Notes under the pieces: generated by a model
What the model was told of the DNA's origin: nothing
The model's input: the letters and a program-made list of their open reading frames with translations, nothing else
Database searches by the model: none
Part shown: positions 49,449-59,143 of the stretch, piece by piece
How positions within the stretch are numbered: position 1 is the first letter of the stretch
Layout: each line of letters begins with the position of its first letter
NCBI GenBank assembly: GCA_029550925.1
Contig: JAKPGL010000130.1
Span: 40,821 to 104,820, forward strand
Reading direction: 5' to 3'
Length of the DNA stretch: 64,000 bases
Source of the DNA: Planctomycetota bacterium
GTDB lineage: Bacteria > Planctomycetota > Planctomycetia > Pirellulales > Thermoguttaceae
Program-made: the position numbers and the translations under genes

Positions 49449-50873
49449 CTACTGTTGCACATTGCATTGGGGTATGGCTTTGCGGAACTCGTCAATCCCC
49501 TGGCTGGTGACTTTGGTTCCTTGGACGAAGACCTGCCGGAGTTTTTTAGCCTCTTTCAATTGTTGCAGGCCGGCGTCGGTAATTTGGGTATTTATCAGCC
49601 AAAGGGAGACCAAGTTGGGCATTTTGGCTAAGTGCGCCAACCCGGCATCGGTAATCGGCGTATCGTTGAGCATGAGGGACTGAATCGGGCTTGCCTCGGC
49701 CAGCACCTTGGCGCCCTCGTCATTGAACTGCGTGCTGTTGAGCACCAGATGGGTCAATGTCCCGGCCTCCTGGAGCCTTTGGAAGCCCACGCCTCGGATC
49801 GAAGCACCCGTGAGGTCCACGTTCCTGAGATTTTTGCACTTGGCCAGATGGACCAGATGTTCGTCGGCCAGTTTGGTTTTTTGCAAGCTCAGTTGCATTA
49901 ACTGCGGCAGATCGGCCAGATGCACCAGCCCTGAGCCTTGCACCCCGGTTTCATTGAGCTGCAAATGCATCAGATTAGGAAACCGTTTCAGATGTTCCAG
50001 CCCGGCGTCGGTAATGGCAGTTCGGTTTAGGTTCAACATACGGAGGCTGGGCAACTCTTTGATCTGAGCCAACCCGGCGTCCGTCAGCCGAGTGTCCTCG
50101 AAGACGAGCGTTTGAAGGCGAGAGAGACCGGAAAGATGTTCGAGGGCCTCCGGCTGGAGTTGAAGGCCGCGCAGCACGAGCGCACTCAATTGGGGGCATT
50201 TTCGGAGCACTTTGAGTCCCGGCCCTCGAATCGGGCAATTGCTCACCTGGAGATTCACTAGCGTCGGCATTTCCTCCACGGAAACCAATCCGGCGTCGCT
50301 GACCGGGGCGTTGTCGAGCTGAAGACTCTGCAAGCCGGTCAATTCCCGGAGTAACGAAAGATCATCGCCGCCTTTCCAACCAGGCCCGATCTGCACCAGA
50401 TGGACCACCTGGCCGTTATGATGGACCGTAGCCCCCTGTTGTTGCAGACGGGCGATCAGACGCTGATAAATCCACGTCTTGTGCCACGCCAGCGCGTTCT
50501 GTGCCCGCCAAACCGCCGAGGGATTCGTGGAGGCGGCGATCTGTTTCAAGGCGGCCACCGCGTCGGACTCCAATTTGGGGTCGTCGGAGAAGGCGAATTG
50601 CATGAGCAATTGGATGGCCCGGCTGGTAACTTCCAGATTGCCTTTTTGGGCCGCCTCGACCAACGGGGGAATTGCCGCCGACTTGGCCTCCGTTAAGCCC
50701 CGCATCGCACGCTGTCGGACCTCAAACTGATCGCTGTTTAACTGGGCAATCCATTCGGCCAACGAGGGATTAGGCTGGGCCGATGGCTCGGAACTTGCCT
50801 CCCCTGCCGTCCGTTCCATGAGTATCCCGACGGCCAACAATGCGGCCAAACCTATTTCCCACGCCAGTTTCAT
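49449..50873 (-). CDS. Exported leucine-rich repeat protein
   Basis: Signal peptide; TDAGLAQIKELPSLRMLNLNRTAITDAGLEHLKRFPNL repeats. Confidence 0.8.
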   Translation of the reverse strand: MKLAWEIGLAALLAVGILMERTAGEASSEPSAQPNPSLAEWIAQLNSDQFEVRQRAMRGLTEAKSAAIPPLVEAAQKGNLEVTSRAIQLLMQFAFSDDPKLESDAVAALKQIAASTNPSAVWRAQNALAWHKTWIYQRLIARLQQQGATVHHNGQVVHLVQIGPGWKGGDDLSLLRELTGLQSLQLDNAPVSDAGLVSVEEMPTLVNLQVSNCPIRGPGLKVLRKCPQLSALVLRGLQLQPEALEHLSGLSRLQTLVFEDTRLTDAGLAQIKELPSLRMLNLNRTAITDAGLEHLKRFPNLMHLQLNETGVQGSGLVHLADLPQLMQLSLQKTKLADEHLVHLAKCKNLRNVDLTGASIRGVGFQRLQEAGTLTHLVLNSTQFNDEGAKVLAEASPIQSLMLNDTPITDAGLAHLAKMPNLVSLWLINTQITDAGLQQLKEAKKLRQVFVQGTKVTSQGIDEFRKAIPQCNVQQ

Positions 50874-51361
50874 GCCCTTTCCCCTGACACATCAGCCATG
50901 GTGGTCTTGGCCCCTGGGAACCTTTCTATCCTTTCTATTGTCTTCCGGACCCTACTGCTTCGCAAGGAATTTCAAAAGCTTTTTCTCACCCCAGACCTCA
51001 ATCCCCCAAAATAGGCGGGATCACCCCAACTAAAGGAGAATCGCACTCTCCTGGACGACCTTTGTATGGAACGCCCTCTTAGATCGAACGCCGCCTGTCA
51101 GACGATAAGAGATGGTCTCCCCGCAGTACGCAAGCCAGTCGAACGGACTGGGTTCCAAGCCCAGTATTCTCTTCCCGCAAGGACGAATATCGTGGGAACT
51201 CTTGTAAGAAAGAAAAATCCATTTTAAACTATTTTGAGAGCTTTCCTCAGGTAGAACCTATCGTCCAGAAAGATAATTTGGGAAAAATGGGATTTTTGGG
51301 AAAATTGGATAAAATAAATTCTTGGTGAACTTTTTTCCATAGAAATCACTCAAGGTGTACA

Positions 51362-51511
51362 ATGAGGACTAGACCACGCACGAAGTTTGTCAAAAAACTC
51401 AAGGATCGCAGGTGCCCCAAATGTGGGACTAAACTCCACCCGGCACGTAAACGGTGTAAACGTTGCGCCGCCCTTACTGGCCGACCTAAAAAGAGCATAA
51501 AAAAACATTAA
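51362..51511 (+). CDS. 49-aa highly basic zinc-ribbon miniprotein (not in the supplied ORF track)
   Basis: ATG...TAA: MRTRPRTKFVKKLKDRRCPKCGTKLHPARKRCKRCAALTGRPKKSIKKH; two CxxC pairs, ~40% K/R. Confidence 0.65.
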   Translation: MRTRPRTKFVKKLKDRRCPKCGTKLHPARKRCKRCAALTGRPKKSIKKH

Positions 51512-51778
51512 CCAATCCGCCACGATCGGGCTGTGGTTGCCTCTTTGCAAGATTGGAACCGATCAGGCAGGGAGTGCGCCGTCCCGAGTCGGCGACGGGG
51601 AAGGCGTTCCGTACACGACGATTTCCGCAGATTTCCGCCTGTTCGACGAGGACGCCGACAGATCGAGAAGAATCACGCGCCGTCGGCTACGGAGGGGATG
51701 CCGAGGAACCTTTTGGGGGAAAGGATAGACGGCGGAGGTGTTCGCTTGCTGGCCGGGTAAGCTGCAAAGGGGAAAACT

Positions 51779-53740
51779 ATGGCGATTCTCGCTCAATGCC
51801 CGTTGTGTGGGGCGTGTTTTAAGGCCCGAGACGAGTATGCGGGCAAACGGGTGAAATGCCCCCAGTGTCAGGGCGTGATTCAAATTCCCCTGCCTGAACC
51901 TTCGCCCCAGGCGGTCGTTCCGATCGCCGCGAAGAAAAGCCCCTCCGAAGGAAAATCCTCCAGGGAAACTCTAGGGGAGGAAGAATTCGTCTCCGCCTCG
52001 GATCAGGACGCCTCGGAGGTCCAAAGCGGGCCGGTTCCTGTGGTAAAACCTGCGCCGGTATTTGTCTCGACCGTTCCGCCGGTTCAACCGGCCTCTTTTT
52101 CGCCGCCTCTCCGCCCGGAAGGCAAAGCAGCGGTTCGGGGCGTTCCAGCGGTTCCTGTGTGGGCGTGGATTGTGTTGGCTTCGGCGGTGAGCGGGTTGTT
52201 AGTGGGCGCTGTGGTCTATGCCGCTTTGAAATCCTCAGGTTCGGATCAGACCAGAGGCCCCGTCGCACAGACCGAAGGGCCGAAAGCTTCCGCCAAACAG
52301 ACCCCGACCGACAAAAAAAAGCCCCAGGAGCCGTCTAGTTCTGCCGGCCAGGTCGGTCCTTCCCCGCAAACAGGACAATCGAAACCCTCCCTAACCATCC
52401 GCGAAGTCTTGGACGCCGTGGTGAAGATCGAGATGCCTGCCGGTGAGGGCAGAATGAGCATTGGCGCCGGGTTTTTCATTGATCCCCGCGGTTGGGTGGC
52501 CACCAATTACCATGTCATTTCGCAGGGCACGTCGGCGACTCGGGTTCGGCTTTTCGACGGAACCCAGTGCAAAGTAGCTGGTATTTTGGCCCAGGAACAG
52601 AGCATGGACTTGGCCATCCTGAAACTGGCCGATCCTCCTTCTCGGTTGCGGGTACTGGACATCAATTTTTCTGGAGAACCGGAATTGGGGGAGGAGATCC
52701 GAGTTTGCGGCCATCCGCACAATTTGAGTTTTACTTTTGTGGAAGGCACGGTAGGCCGGGTGGTTACCACGATGGAGCTGTTGAAAGAACGGCCCAATCC
52801 GCTGCTTTTGCAGATGAAAGCGCCCCTGGACATGATATAGATTCAGCATAGCGCCCGGATCGCCCAGGGCAATAGCGGCGGCCCGGTGGTCAATAAACAG
52901 GGACAGGTCCTAGGAATCAATTCCTTTGTCAATGAGCTTTCCTTTGGGTATGCGATTCCGGTGCGATATTTGCGGGCCTTGATGGCGTTGTGCAACGACA
53001 GCCAAGTTACGCCGTTGCCGGACCAACTTCCTTCTCAGCCGTCGGCCAAGCCGAAGGAGTCGCCGGGGCCTTCGCAGCCGCCTCCGTCGGCGGAGCCGTC
53101 CCCAGAGTCTCCCCCGACGCCCAAAGAAGCGCCCCCGTCCCAACCTCCGCCTCAACAGCCGCCCGCGCCTCCTCCGCCGCGTCCGGGCGGTGTGGGCCTG
53201 TCGCCGGAGGAACTCCAAAAGCTTTACGACGCCTGTTGCCAGTTCTTTTGGAAACCGGAGACGGCGGAACAATATAACACCCTACAACTCTTTGCCCGGG
53301 TGGTTTCCATCGTGAAACACATTCAAGCCCATCCCGAAGCCGCTCCTCAAGCGCCAAAAGAGGCCGTGGCCGCCTGCGCCCAAAAGGCCGACCAACTGAT
53401 CGCCGAACTCCAGAAATCTCCATGGACAAAAGAACATTGGCAAAAAATCCACGCCCAGGCCGCCAACCAACTCCAGCCGGATCAAGGCGCCCTCCTGCAG
53501 GGCAGCGTCGTGATGAACGCTGAACAAATCCGCGCCAATCAGCCTGCTATTCTTTTGGCCGCCGAGGGGATCGATCGAAAACTCCTCCTCTTGGTCAGTC
53601 AAGACCATGCGAAACTGCCCATCTCCACCAAGCTATGGTTTATTGGCCGCGTGGTCGGGACGGCCCAACTGAGCAACAACCAAGGCCAATCCGAAACCTG
53701 CCCCTTGATCCAAGTCGCCTATCTGATCAAAGAAGAGTAG
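51779..53740 (+). CDS. Zinc-ribbon/TM/S1C (HtrA-like) trypsin protease, interrupted by in-frame TAG at 52838-52840
   Basis: AQCPLCGACFKARDEYAGKRVKCPQC; GAGFFIDPRGWVATNYHVI (His), MDLAILKL (Asp), then after TAG, IQHSARIAQGNSGGPVVNKQGQVLGINSF (Ser). Both segments share one frame. Confidence 0.85.
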
Positions 53741-53856
53741 CCGGGGGATAACAGAATAAAAGAGCGTTTCGTCTGGATGGCTGGTCCGGCCGGGTCGGAA
53801 GAAATCGGTTTCTCCGCCCCTTCGTTCAGACAGGCAGGGGCAATCTATGGGGTCCT

Positions 53857-54555
53857 CTAAGGGGTGCAGACTGCCTGCCCCATCCGTACGGCTTCGACCA
53901 GATCATGAACCGCCGCTTCCAAACGCCGAAAAGATCGCATCTTCTGCCGAACCAGACTTAAATCCACCAGCTCTGCCAGCTTCGCCTGATCCCGAGGCGG
54001 GTTGTAGCCGGTAGGAATCTTTTGCCTTATCCAACCCTTCGCATCCCGGGGCGACGTTTCTGGATCCGCCGGAATCTCCTGAGGTAGTTTGGAAACTACA
54101 ATCCGGCCATCCGGAAAGCGTTTTCCTACCAATGAGTCGGCTGCGGCAATGAACCAGGATTCAAATTCTTTACAAGCGAACACCACGGCCACAGAAAACT
54201 GGCTGCCAGCACCAACTCGTTGCGCTTCCTTAGCAAGCATCCGGGCTGCTCGCATCGCACAAAAATCCTCCCCCTCCACCGGCCCACGGCCATCCCAAAG
54301 AAAATCGCTATCGCCATCCAACAGAAGAAGGGCAGCGCCAAAGTCCTTCCGTGTTTTGGCAACTTTCAAATAACGATGCCAATCAGCAAATTGATTTTTG
54401 CAAACTTTGCTATACCCTCCTACTCGGATTGGAAATTCGTCGAGAATGATCACGTCGAAAGCGGCCTGTTGTGCCAGGAGGCGTTTGACCAGCACGCACG
54501 TCGCCTCTGCGTCGCCGTGGCCTTCGACCATCAGCACAAGCCGCTTCCGACTCAT
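53857..54555 (-). CDS. DUF4276 family protein (Toprim-like)
   Basis: LMVEGHGDAEATCVLVKRLL, LLLLDGDSDF, ACKEFESWFIAA. Confidence 0.75.
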   Translation of the reverse strand: MSRKRLVLMVEGHGDAEATCVLVKRLLAQQAAFDVIILDEFPIRVGGYSKVCKNQFADWHRYLKVAKTRKDFGAALLLLDGDSDFLWDGRGPVEGEDFCAMRAARMLAKEAQRVGAGSQFSVAVVFACKEFESWFIAAADSLVGKRFPDGRIVVSKLPQEIPADPETSPRDAKGWIRQKIPTGYNPPRDQAKLAELVDLSLVRQKMRSFRRLEAAVHDLVEAVRMGQAVCTP

Positions 54556-55724
54556 CCGGCCGTCTCCACCTCGCCAGCCGCCATTCGAGGAGTCTCTACC
54601 GTAAACAGTTCGCCGGGATGCAACAACTGTTCACGCAAAGCCTCCCGTTGATCCTGGGCCAGGGGACCTATCCGAGTCTCCAAATCCACCAACTCCACCA
54701 CCCGGATCTGCTCGTCGGAAAACTCGTCCAGAAGCATAGGGCTGTGCGTGGTCAGCAGCACCTGCCCCCGGCCCGCATCCGGCGCCGCTTTGAACTCACC
54801 ACCCAGTAGCTTTAATGCGGCCGGATAAATCCCATTCTCCGGCTCCTCAAAAACAAGCGTTTGCTTCGAAGGCTTCTGATACAGGGCAAGCAGGTGGGCA
54901 AAGAACCGACGAAAACCGTCCGACTCCTGATCCAAGTCCAAAGGCAAAATTTTCTCTCCCAACCGATGGCCAACAATCACTCGCTGCGGTTGTTGAATAG
55001 AATTCGGCTGGATGGTGGCGATGGTGGGATTGAGACACTGAAGGGTAGCTACCATCGCCTTCGGCGTCTCGATGTCCTGCAGATCGGTAAGGAGTTGCCG
55101 AAGAACCTGGAGATAATTTTCGCCTTTGTCGGCCAACCCGAAGTTAGAAGAGACAGTTTCGCTTTTTCGGAGCACGTCATAGGGGAAATTATACACGCCG
55201 ATTCCGGCCGTCAGTGCCGTATACGCTAGCACTGCTTCCTCCAAACCCGGCAGTCGGCCCAAAGCCAACGCTCCAGGCTCAGGAGGCGATATTAAAGAAG
55301 GAGGGACCTGCCAGATGACAGAAGGAGAGACCTGCAGGGGCGAGGAGCTTGGGGGGCGGGGCTTCGCTTGGGAAAAAATTATCTTTTGCCCTGTTTCTGT
55401 TTCGCAACTCAACTCTTCCAAGAGAAGATAGTCCCTCTCAGAGCTCAATCGTAATGTGTAATGAAAAGGGGTATTCATTCCGGAAATGGTAAATTCTACA
55501 CTAAACTCGGGGGGCCCCTTGGGATTCGTAGCACAGCGCCAATTTTGTTGGTTGGCGTATGGGGGAACTCCTCCTTGGATTAGGTAATCTCGCAGAAACC
55601 GGATGGCGGAGACGAAGTTGGTTTTTCCCGTGCCGCTTTTGCCGATAAACACGGTAACCGGCGAGAGTTCCACGGTTACGTCCCGAAGACTTTTGAAATT
55701 TTGGATCCTGATACGGTGGATCAT
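54552..55724 (-). CDS. AAA family ATPase (AAA15/21, RecF/OLD-like)
   Basis: IRIQNFKSLRDVTVELSPVTVFIGKSGTGKTNFVSAIRFL; LVFEEPENGIYPAAL; QVLLTTHSPMLLDEF. Confidence 0.9.
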   Translation of the reverse strand: MIHRIRIQNFKSLRDVTVELSPVTVFIGKSGTGKTNFVSAIRFLRDYLIQGGVPPYANQQNWRCATNPKGPPEFSVEFTISGMNTPFHYTLRLSSERDYLLLEELSCETETGQKIIFSQAKPRPPSSSPLQVSPSVIWQVPPSLISPPEPGALALGRLPGLEEAVLAYTALTAGIGVYNFPYDVLRKSETVSSNFGLADKGENYLQVLRQLLTDLQDIETPKAMVATLQCLNPTIATIQPNSIQQPQRVIVGHRLGEKILPLDLDQESDGFRRFFAHLLALYQKPSKQTLVFEEPENGIYPAALKLLGGEFKAAPDAGRGQVLLTTHSPMLLDEFSDEQIRVVELVDLETRIGPLAQDQREALREQLLHPGELFTVETPRMAAGEVETAG

Positions 55725-55906
55725 GGGCAGACTCCCCGGGAAATGAGAGCGAATACAGGATCATTGTCCGGCAACCGGGCATATCCGTCAAGACGAGGGC
55801 CGATTTGGTTCTCCGCCCAATAGGAGTCGGCAATCTGGGGAGGCCAGCCGAGAACCCCATCCTGGGCGTCTGAGCTTGGACTATCGAAGCGTAGCTTTAC
55901 CACCAC
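55721..55906 (-). CDS. Putative 61-aa small protein coupled to the AAA ATPase
   Basis: GTG-start ORF whose TGA overlaps the ATPase start codon (ATGA); weak upstream RBS. Confidence 0.4.
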   Translation of the reverse strand: MVVKLRFDSPSSDAQDGVLGWPPQIADSYWAENQIGPRLDGYARLPDNDPVFALISRGVCP

Positions 55907-55953
55907 CTGGACTATTGGAGTTTACGCCCGATAGGGATGTGTTGGCCAGAAGT

Positions 55954-56940
55954 TTAGTATTTGCTGGCGTCGAGGGCTTGGCCGTCCTTGCGGTTGGCTA
56001 GATAGACAAAGGTCTGCGGATCGATCGAATAGCTGATCATCCGCACCGACCCGTCGCAAAAGACAAAGTACAACCCGGCCGCATGCGCACTACCAAACCG
56101 ATAGGAATCCCCATAGGCTGGTCGGTCTTGCATAGGCAGTTTATTGTTGCCCGAATTGGCCGGGTCGTAGTACGCCACCCGGGCGTTATCGTTGTCGTTG
56201 CCAGCGTACATGCTTTCGTTGTCCCCGCCGTCGCCGCCGGTATTGTAATGGTCTGGATTAAGGTATTTTTCCCCGGCCAGGAAGGTATTGCTGGAGCCGT
56301 CTTTGATGTCGGCCATAGCAATCTCGCTGCATTGGTGGGCGATGCCATTATAGTCCAGGGTGGGCCAATTAGCCCCGCCCGCCAGATCACCCGGTCCTTT
56401 ACTGTGCTCGACCCAGGTGGCTACCCCCGCGTTGACGGCGTAATCGCTCCGGGCGATTTGCAACGTGCTGGCGTTATCCACATTGATCCAGTTTAAGTCA
56501 TAAATGCTTTGCACCGGCCAGGGCGCCGCACGCCGACGCGATGGACAGGTAAAGACCACCAGCGGCGTGGAAACCAGGGTGCGGTTGAGAACCTTCTTTT
56601 CGGCGAACGTTTTTCCCCGACCAAGGTTATAGAGGGCCTCTTGTTCCAGGTAGGGGAGGATGTGGTAGATCCAGCCGCCCGGTTGTCGCCGGCCCGCCCC
56701 CTGGTCCGGGTCGCCGACCCACCCCCAGCCCCAACCGTTGCTGGGAAAGATACGGTAGGCGCTTTCATGGTTCAGGCAGGCCAGGCCGATCTGTTTGAGA
56801 TTGTTTTGGCACTGCGCCCGCCGGGCCGCCTCCCGAGCCGACTGCACCGCCGGCAACAAAAGCGCAATCAAAATCCCAATGATCGTAATGACCACCAACA
56901 ATTCTACCAGCGTAAACCCCCACCGACGGTTAGGAGACAT
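55954..56940 (-). CDS. DUF1559 / type IV pilin-like prepilin protein
   Basis: RRWGFTLVELLVVITIIGILIALLLPAVQSAREAARRAQCQNNLKQIGLA; C-terminal FVFCDGSVRMISYSID. Confidence 0.95.
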   Translation of the reverse strand: MSPNRRWGFTLVELLVVITIIGILIALLLPAVQSAREAARRAQCQNNLKQIGLACLNHESAYRIFPSNGWGWGWVGDPDQGAGRRQPGGWIYHILPYLEQEALYNLGRGKTFAEKKVLNRTLVSTPLVVFTCPSRRRAAPWPVQSIYDLNWINVDNASTLQIARSDYAVNAGVATWVEHSKGPGDLAGGANWPTLDYNGIAHQCSEIAMADIKDGSSNTFLAGEKYLNPDHYNTGGDGGDNESMYAGNDNDNARVAYYDPANSGNNKLPMQDRPAYGDSYRFGSAHAAGLYFVFCDGSVRMISYSIDPQTFVYLANRKDGQALDASKY

Positions 56941-57186
56941 ACCCCACCTCCTTTCGAGCTTGGATTTTGGCCAATCCAGCAAGTTCCCGAAAATGCTAAT
57001 CGACCAATTTACCTATCGGCATTTTAATCTACGCCTTTTTTTCTTTCAACTGAACGGTATCCACTATAAGGCCTTTGAGACGAACCGGCTTCCTTAATAC
57101 CGCGCGGCTCAGCGATTTGCCGTTGGACGAGGGCCCACGGGCTTGGGTCCGAGGATTTTTTGCGTCCTCCACTCCTCCCCTACTAC

Positions 57187-58740
57187 TCACGTCCACAGGG
57201 TTCGGTCGAGCATCCGGTATTGGATGGCTTCGCTCAGATGATGGGGTTCGATGGAGGCCGAGCCGTCCAGATCGGCGATAGTGCGGGCGACCCGAAGTAT
57301 CCGATCATGTGCGCGGGCCGACAGACCCAGCTCTTGCATGGCCATTTTGAGCAGGTTTCTGCCCTCCTCCGACAATCGGCAGTATTGCCGGATTTGCCGG
57401 GGTGTCATGTCCGCGTTATAGCGGATTTTTGTGGCGGCGAACCGTTGGGACTGAATTTGCCGGGCGGCAGCCACCTGACTGCGCATTTCGGCGCTGGAGA
57501 CGCCCGTCGGCCCGTCAGCCAGGTCCCGGTACGGCACCGCCGGCACTTCAAGGTGGATGTCGATCCGATCCACCAGCGGCCCGCTGATCTTGGACATATA
57601 GCGTTCGATCTGCGGGATGGTGCAATGGCAGGGCCGACGGGGATCGTTCCGATAGCCGCACGGACACGGATTCATGGCCGCGATCAGCATAAAATTAGCC
57701 GGGAAGGTGGTGCTGTTCAAGGCCCGGGCGATGGTTACGGCGCCGTCTTCCAGTGGCTGGCGCAGGAGTTCCAGGGTATGGCGGTTGAACTCAGGCAATT
57801 CGTCCAGGAAGAGCACTCCGTTATGGGCCAGGGAGATTTCGCCGGGAGCGGGCGGGGAGCCGCCGCCCACAAGACCAGGGTCGCTGATCGTATGATGGGG
57901 CGCTCGGAAAGGCCGGACTGCCAGCAGCGGTTGGCCCGGCTTCAGGCGGCCCAGGGCGCTATAAATCCGGGTCGTTTCGATCGACTCGGCCGGGGTAAGT
58001 TCGGGCAGGATCGTGGGCACCCGTTTGGCGAGCATGGTTTTGCCCGATCCGGGCGGACCGATCATCAGCAGGTTATGCCCGCCGGCAGCCGCCACGGTGA
58101 TGGCCCGTTTGGCCATCTCCTGCCCCCGCACCTCCGAAAAATCCACATCATACCCGGCCAATTGGCCGAACCATTCCTCCAGCCGGGATGCGGTCGGCTC
58201 GATGTCCAGTTGTCCGGTGAAAAAACCTACCGCCTGAGTGAGGCTGGAAACCGCAATGACTTCAATCTGTTCGACCACGGCGGCTTCGGCGGCGCTGGCC
58301 TGCGGAACCACCAATCCCCGAAGCCGTTGGCCGGAAGCGTCCGTTTGAGCCGCGGCGGCCATGGCCATCGACAAAGCCCCCTTGGTTGGCCTGGTCGCCC
58401 CGTCCAACGCTAACTCCCCTACCACCGCATATTCCTGGAGCCTGTCCGAGGCGATCTGGCCGCTGCCCAGCAAAATCCCCAAAGCAATCGGCAGGTCGAA
58501 CGAGGCGGCGTCTTTTGGTAGATCGGCTGGGGCCAGGTTGATTACCACTCGGTTTTGCGGCCGCTCAAAGCCGCTGTTGACCAAGGCCCGCTCCACCCGA
58601 TGCTGACTTTCCCGCACGGCCGCCTCCGGCAGCCCCACCAACACCGTCTTCGGTACCCCGGCCGGCGAGACATCCACTTCCACCTCCACCGGCGCCGCCT
58701 CGATACCCAGCAGGGAAAATGTCTTCAGCTTGGCTAACAT
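57187..58740 (-). CDS. YifB/ComM family Mg chelatase-like AAA ATPase
   Basis: MLAKLKTFSLLGIEAAPVEVEVDVSPAGVPKTVLVGLPEAAVRES; MIGPPGSGKTMLAKRVPTILP; AAMNPCPCGY. Confidence 0.95.
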   Translation of the reverse strand: MLAKLKTFSLLGIEAAPVEVEVDVSPAGVPKTVLVGLPEAAVRESQHRVERALVNSGFERPQNRVVINLAPADLPKDAASFDLPIALGILLGSGQIASDRLQEYAVVGELALDGATRPTKGALSMAMAAAAQTDASGQRLRGLVVPQASAAEAAVVEQIEVIAVSSLTQAVGFFTGQLDIEPTASRLEEWFGQLAGYDVDFSEVRGQEMAKRAITVAAAGGHNLLMIGPPGSGKTMLAKRVPTILPELTPAESIETTRIYSALGRLKPGQPLLAVRPFRAPHHTISDPGLVGGGSPPAPGEISLAHNGVLFLDELPEFNRHTLELLRQPLEDGAVTIARALNSTTFPANFMLIAAMNPCPCGYRNDPRRPCHCTIPQIERYMSKISGPLVDRIDIHLEVPAVPYRDLADGPTGVSSAEMRSQVAAARQIQSQRFAATKIRYNADMTPRQIRQYCRLSEEGRNLLKMAMQELGLSARAHDRILRVARTIADLDGSASIEPHHLSEAIQYRMLDRTLWT

Positions 58741-59143
58741 ATTGCTCTCTCTGCTTATAGAAACATTTCAACCCGGACCAGCTCAGCCATCCATTGGAAA
58801 CTTTCAGGCCTTTTTTATTTTCTTTGGCCTGCTTGTAGCCTACAAGTCCCAGCGCTGCTGGTTTTCTCCTGGTGTATCTTTCCTGAAAGGCGTCGGCGGC
58901 AAAAGTGATATTTTATTCATTCTATTTGGAAAGCCGCCCCAAACGGGCATGGCCAAACAAGGTAAAACCGTTGCGTGGTTGAAAAAGCTGTTTCCGAGTA
59001 GTACATTGAAGGCGTGTGAAAGGCCGGTTTCCAGAGGAAAACTAGAAATCGCCTAGGGACCGGCGGAATTACCTCGTGCCCCAGTACCCCTCTCCAAGCC
59101 AGGGCGACAAGTTAGCCAATCGGACACCTTAGGAGGCCGAACC

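Noticed and set aside
51110-51190. tRNA-like fragment (CTGGG-TTCCAAG-CCCAG resembling a T arm)
   Set aside because: No matching acceptor stem, D arm or anticodon arm could be drawn.
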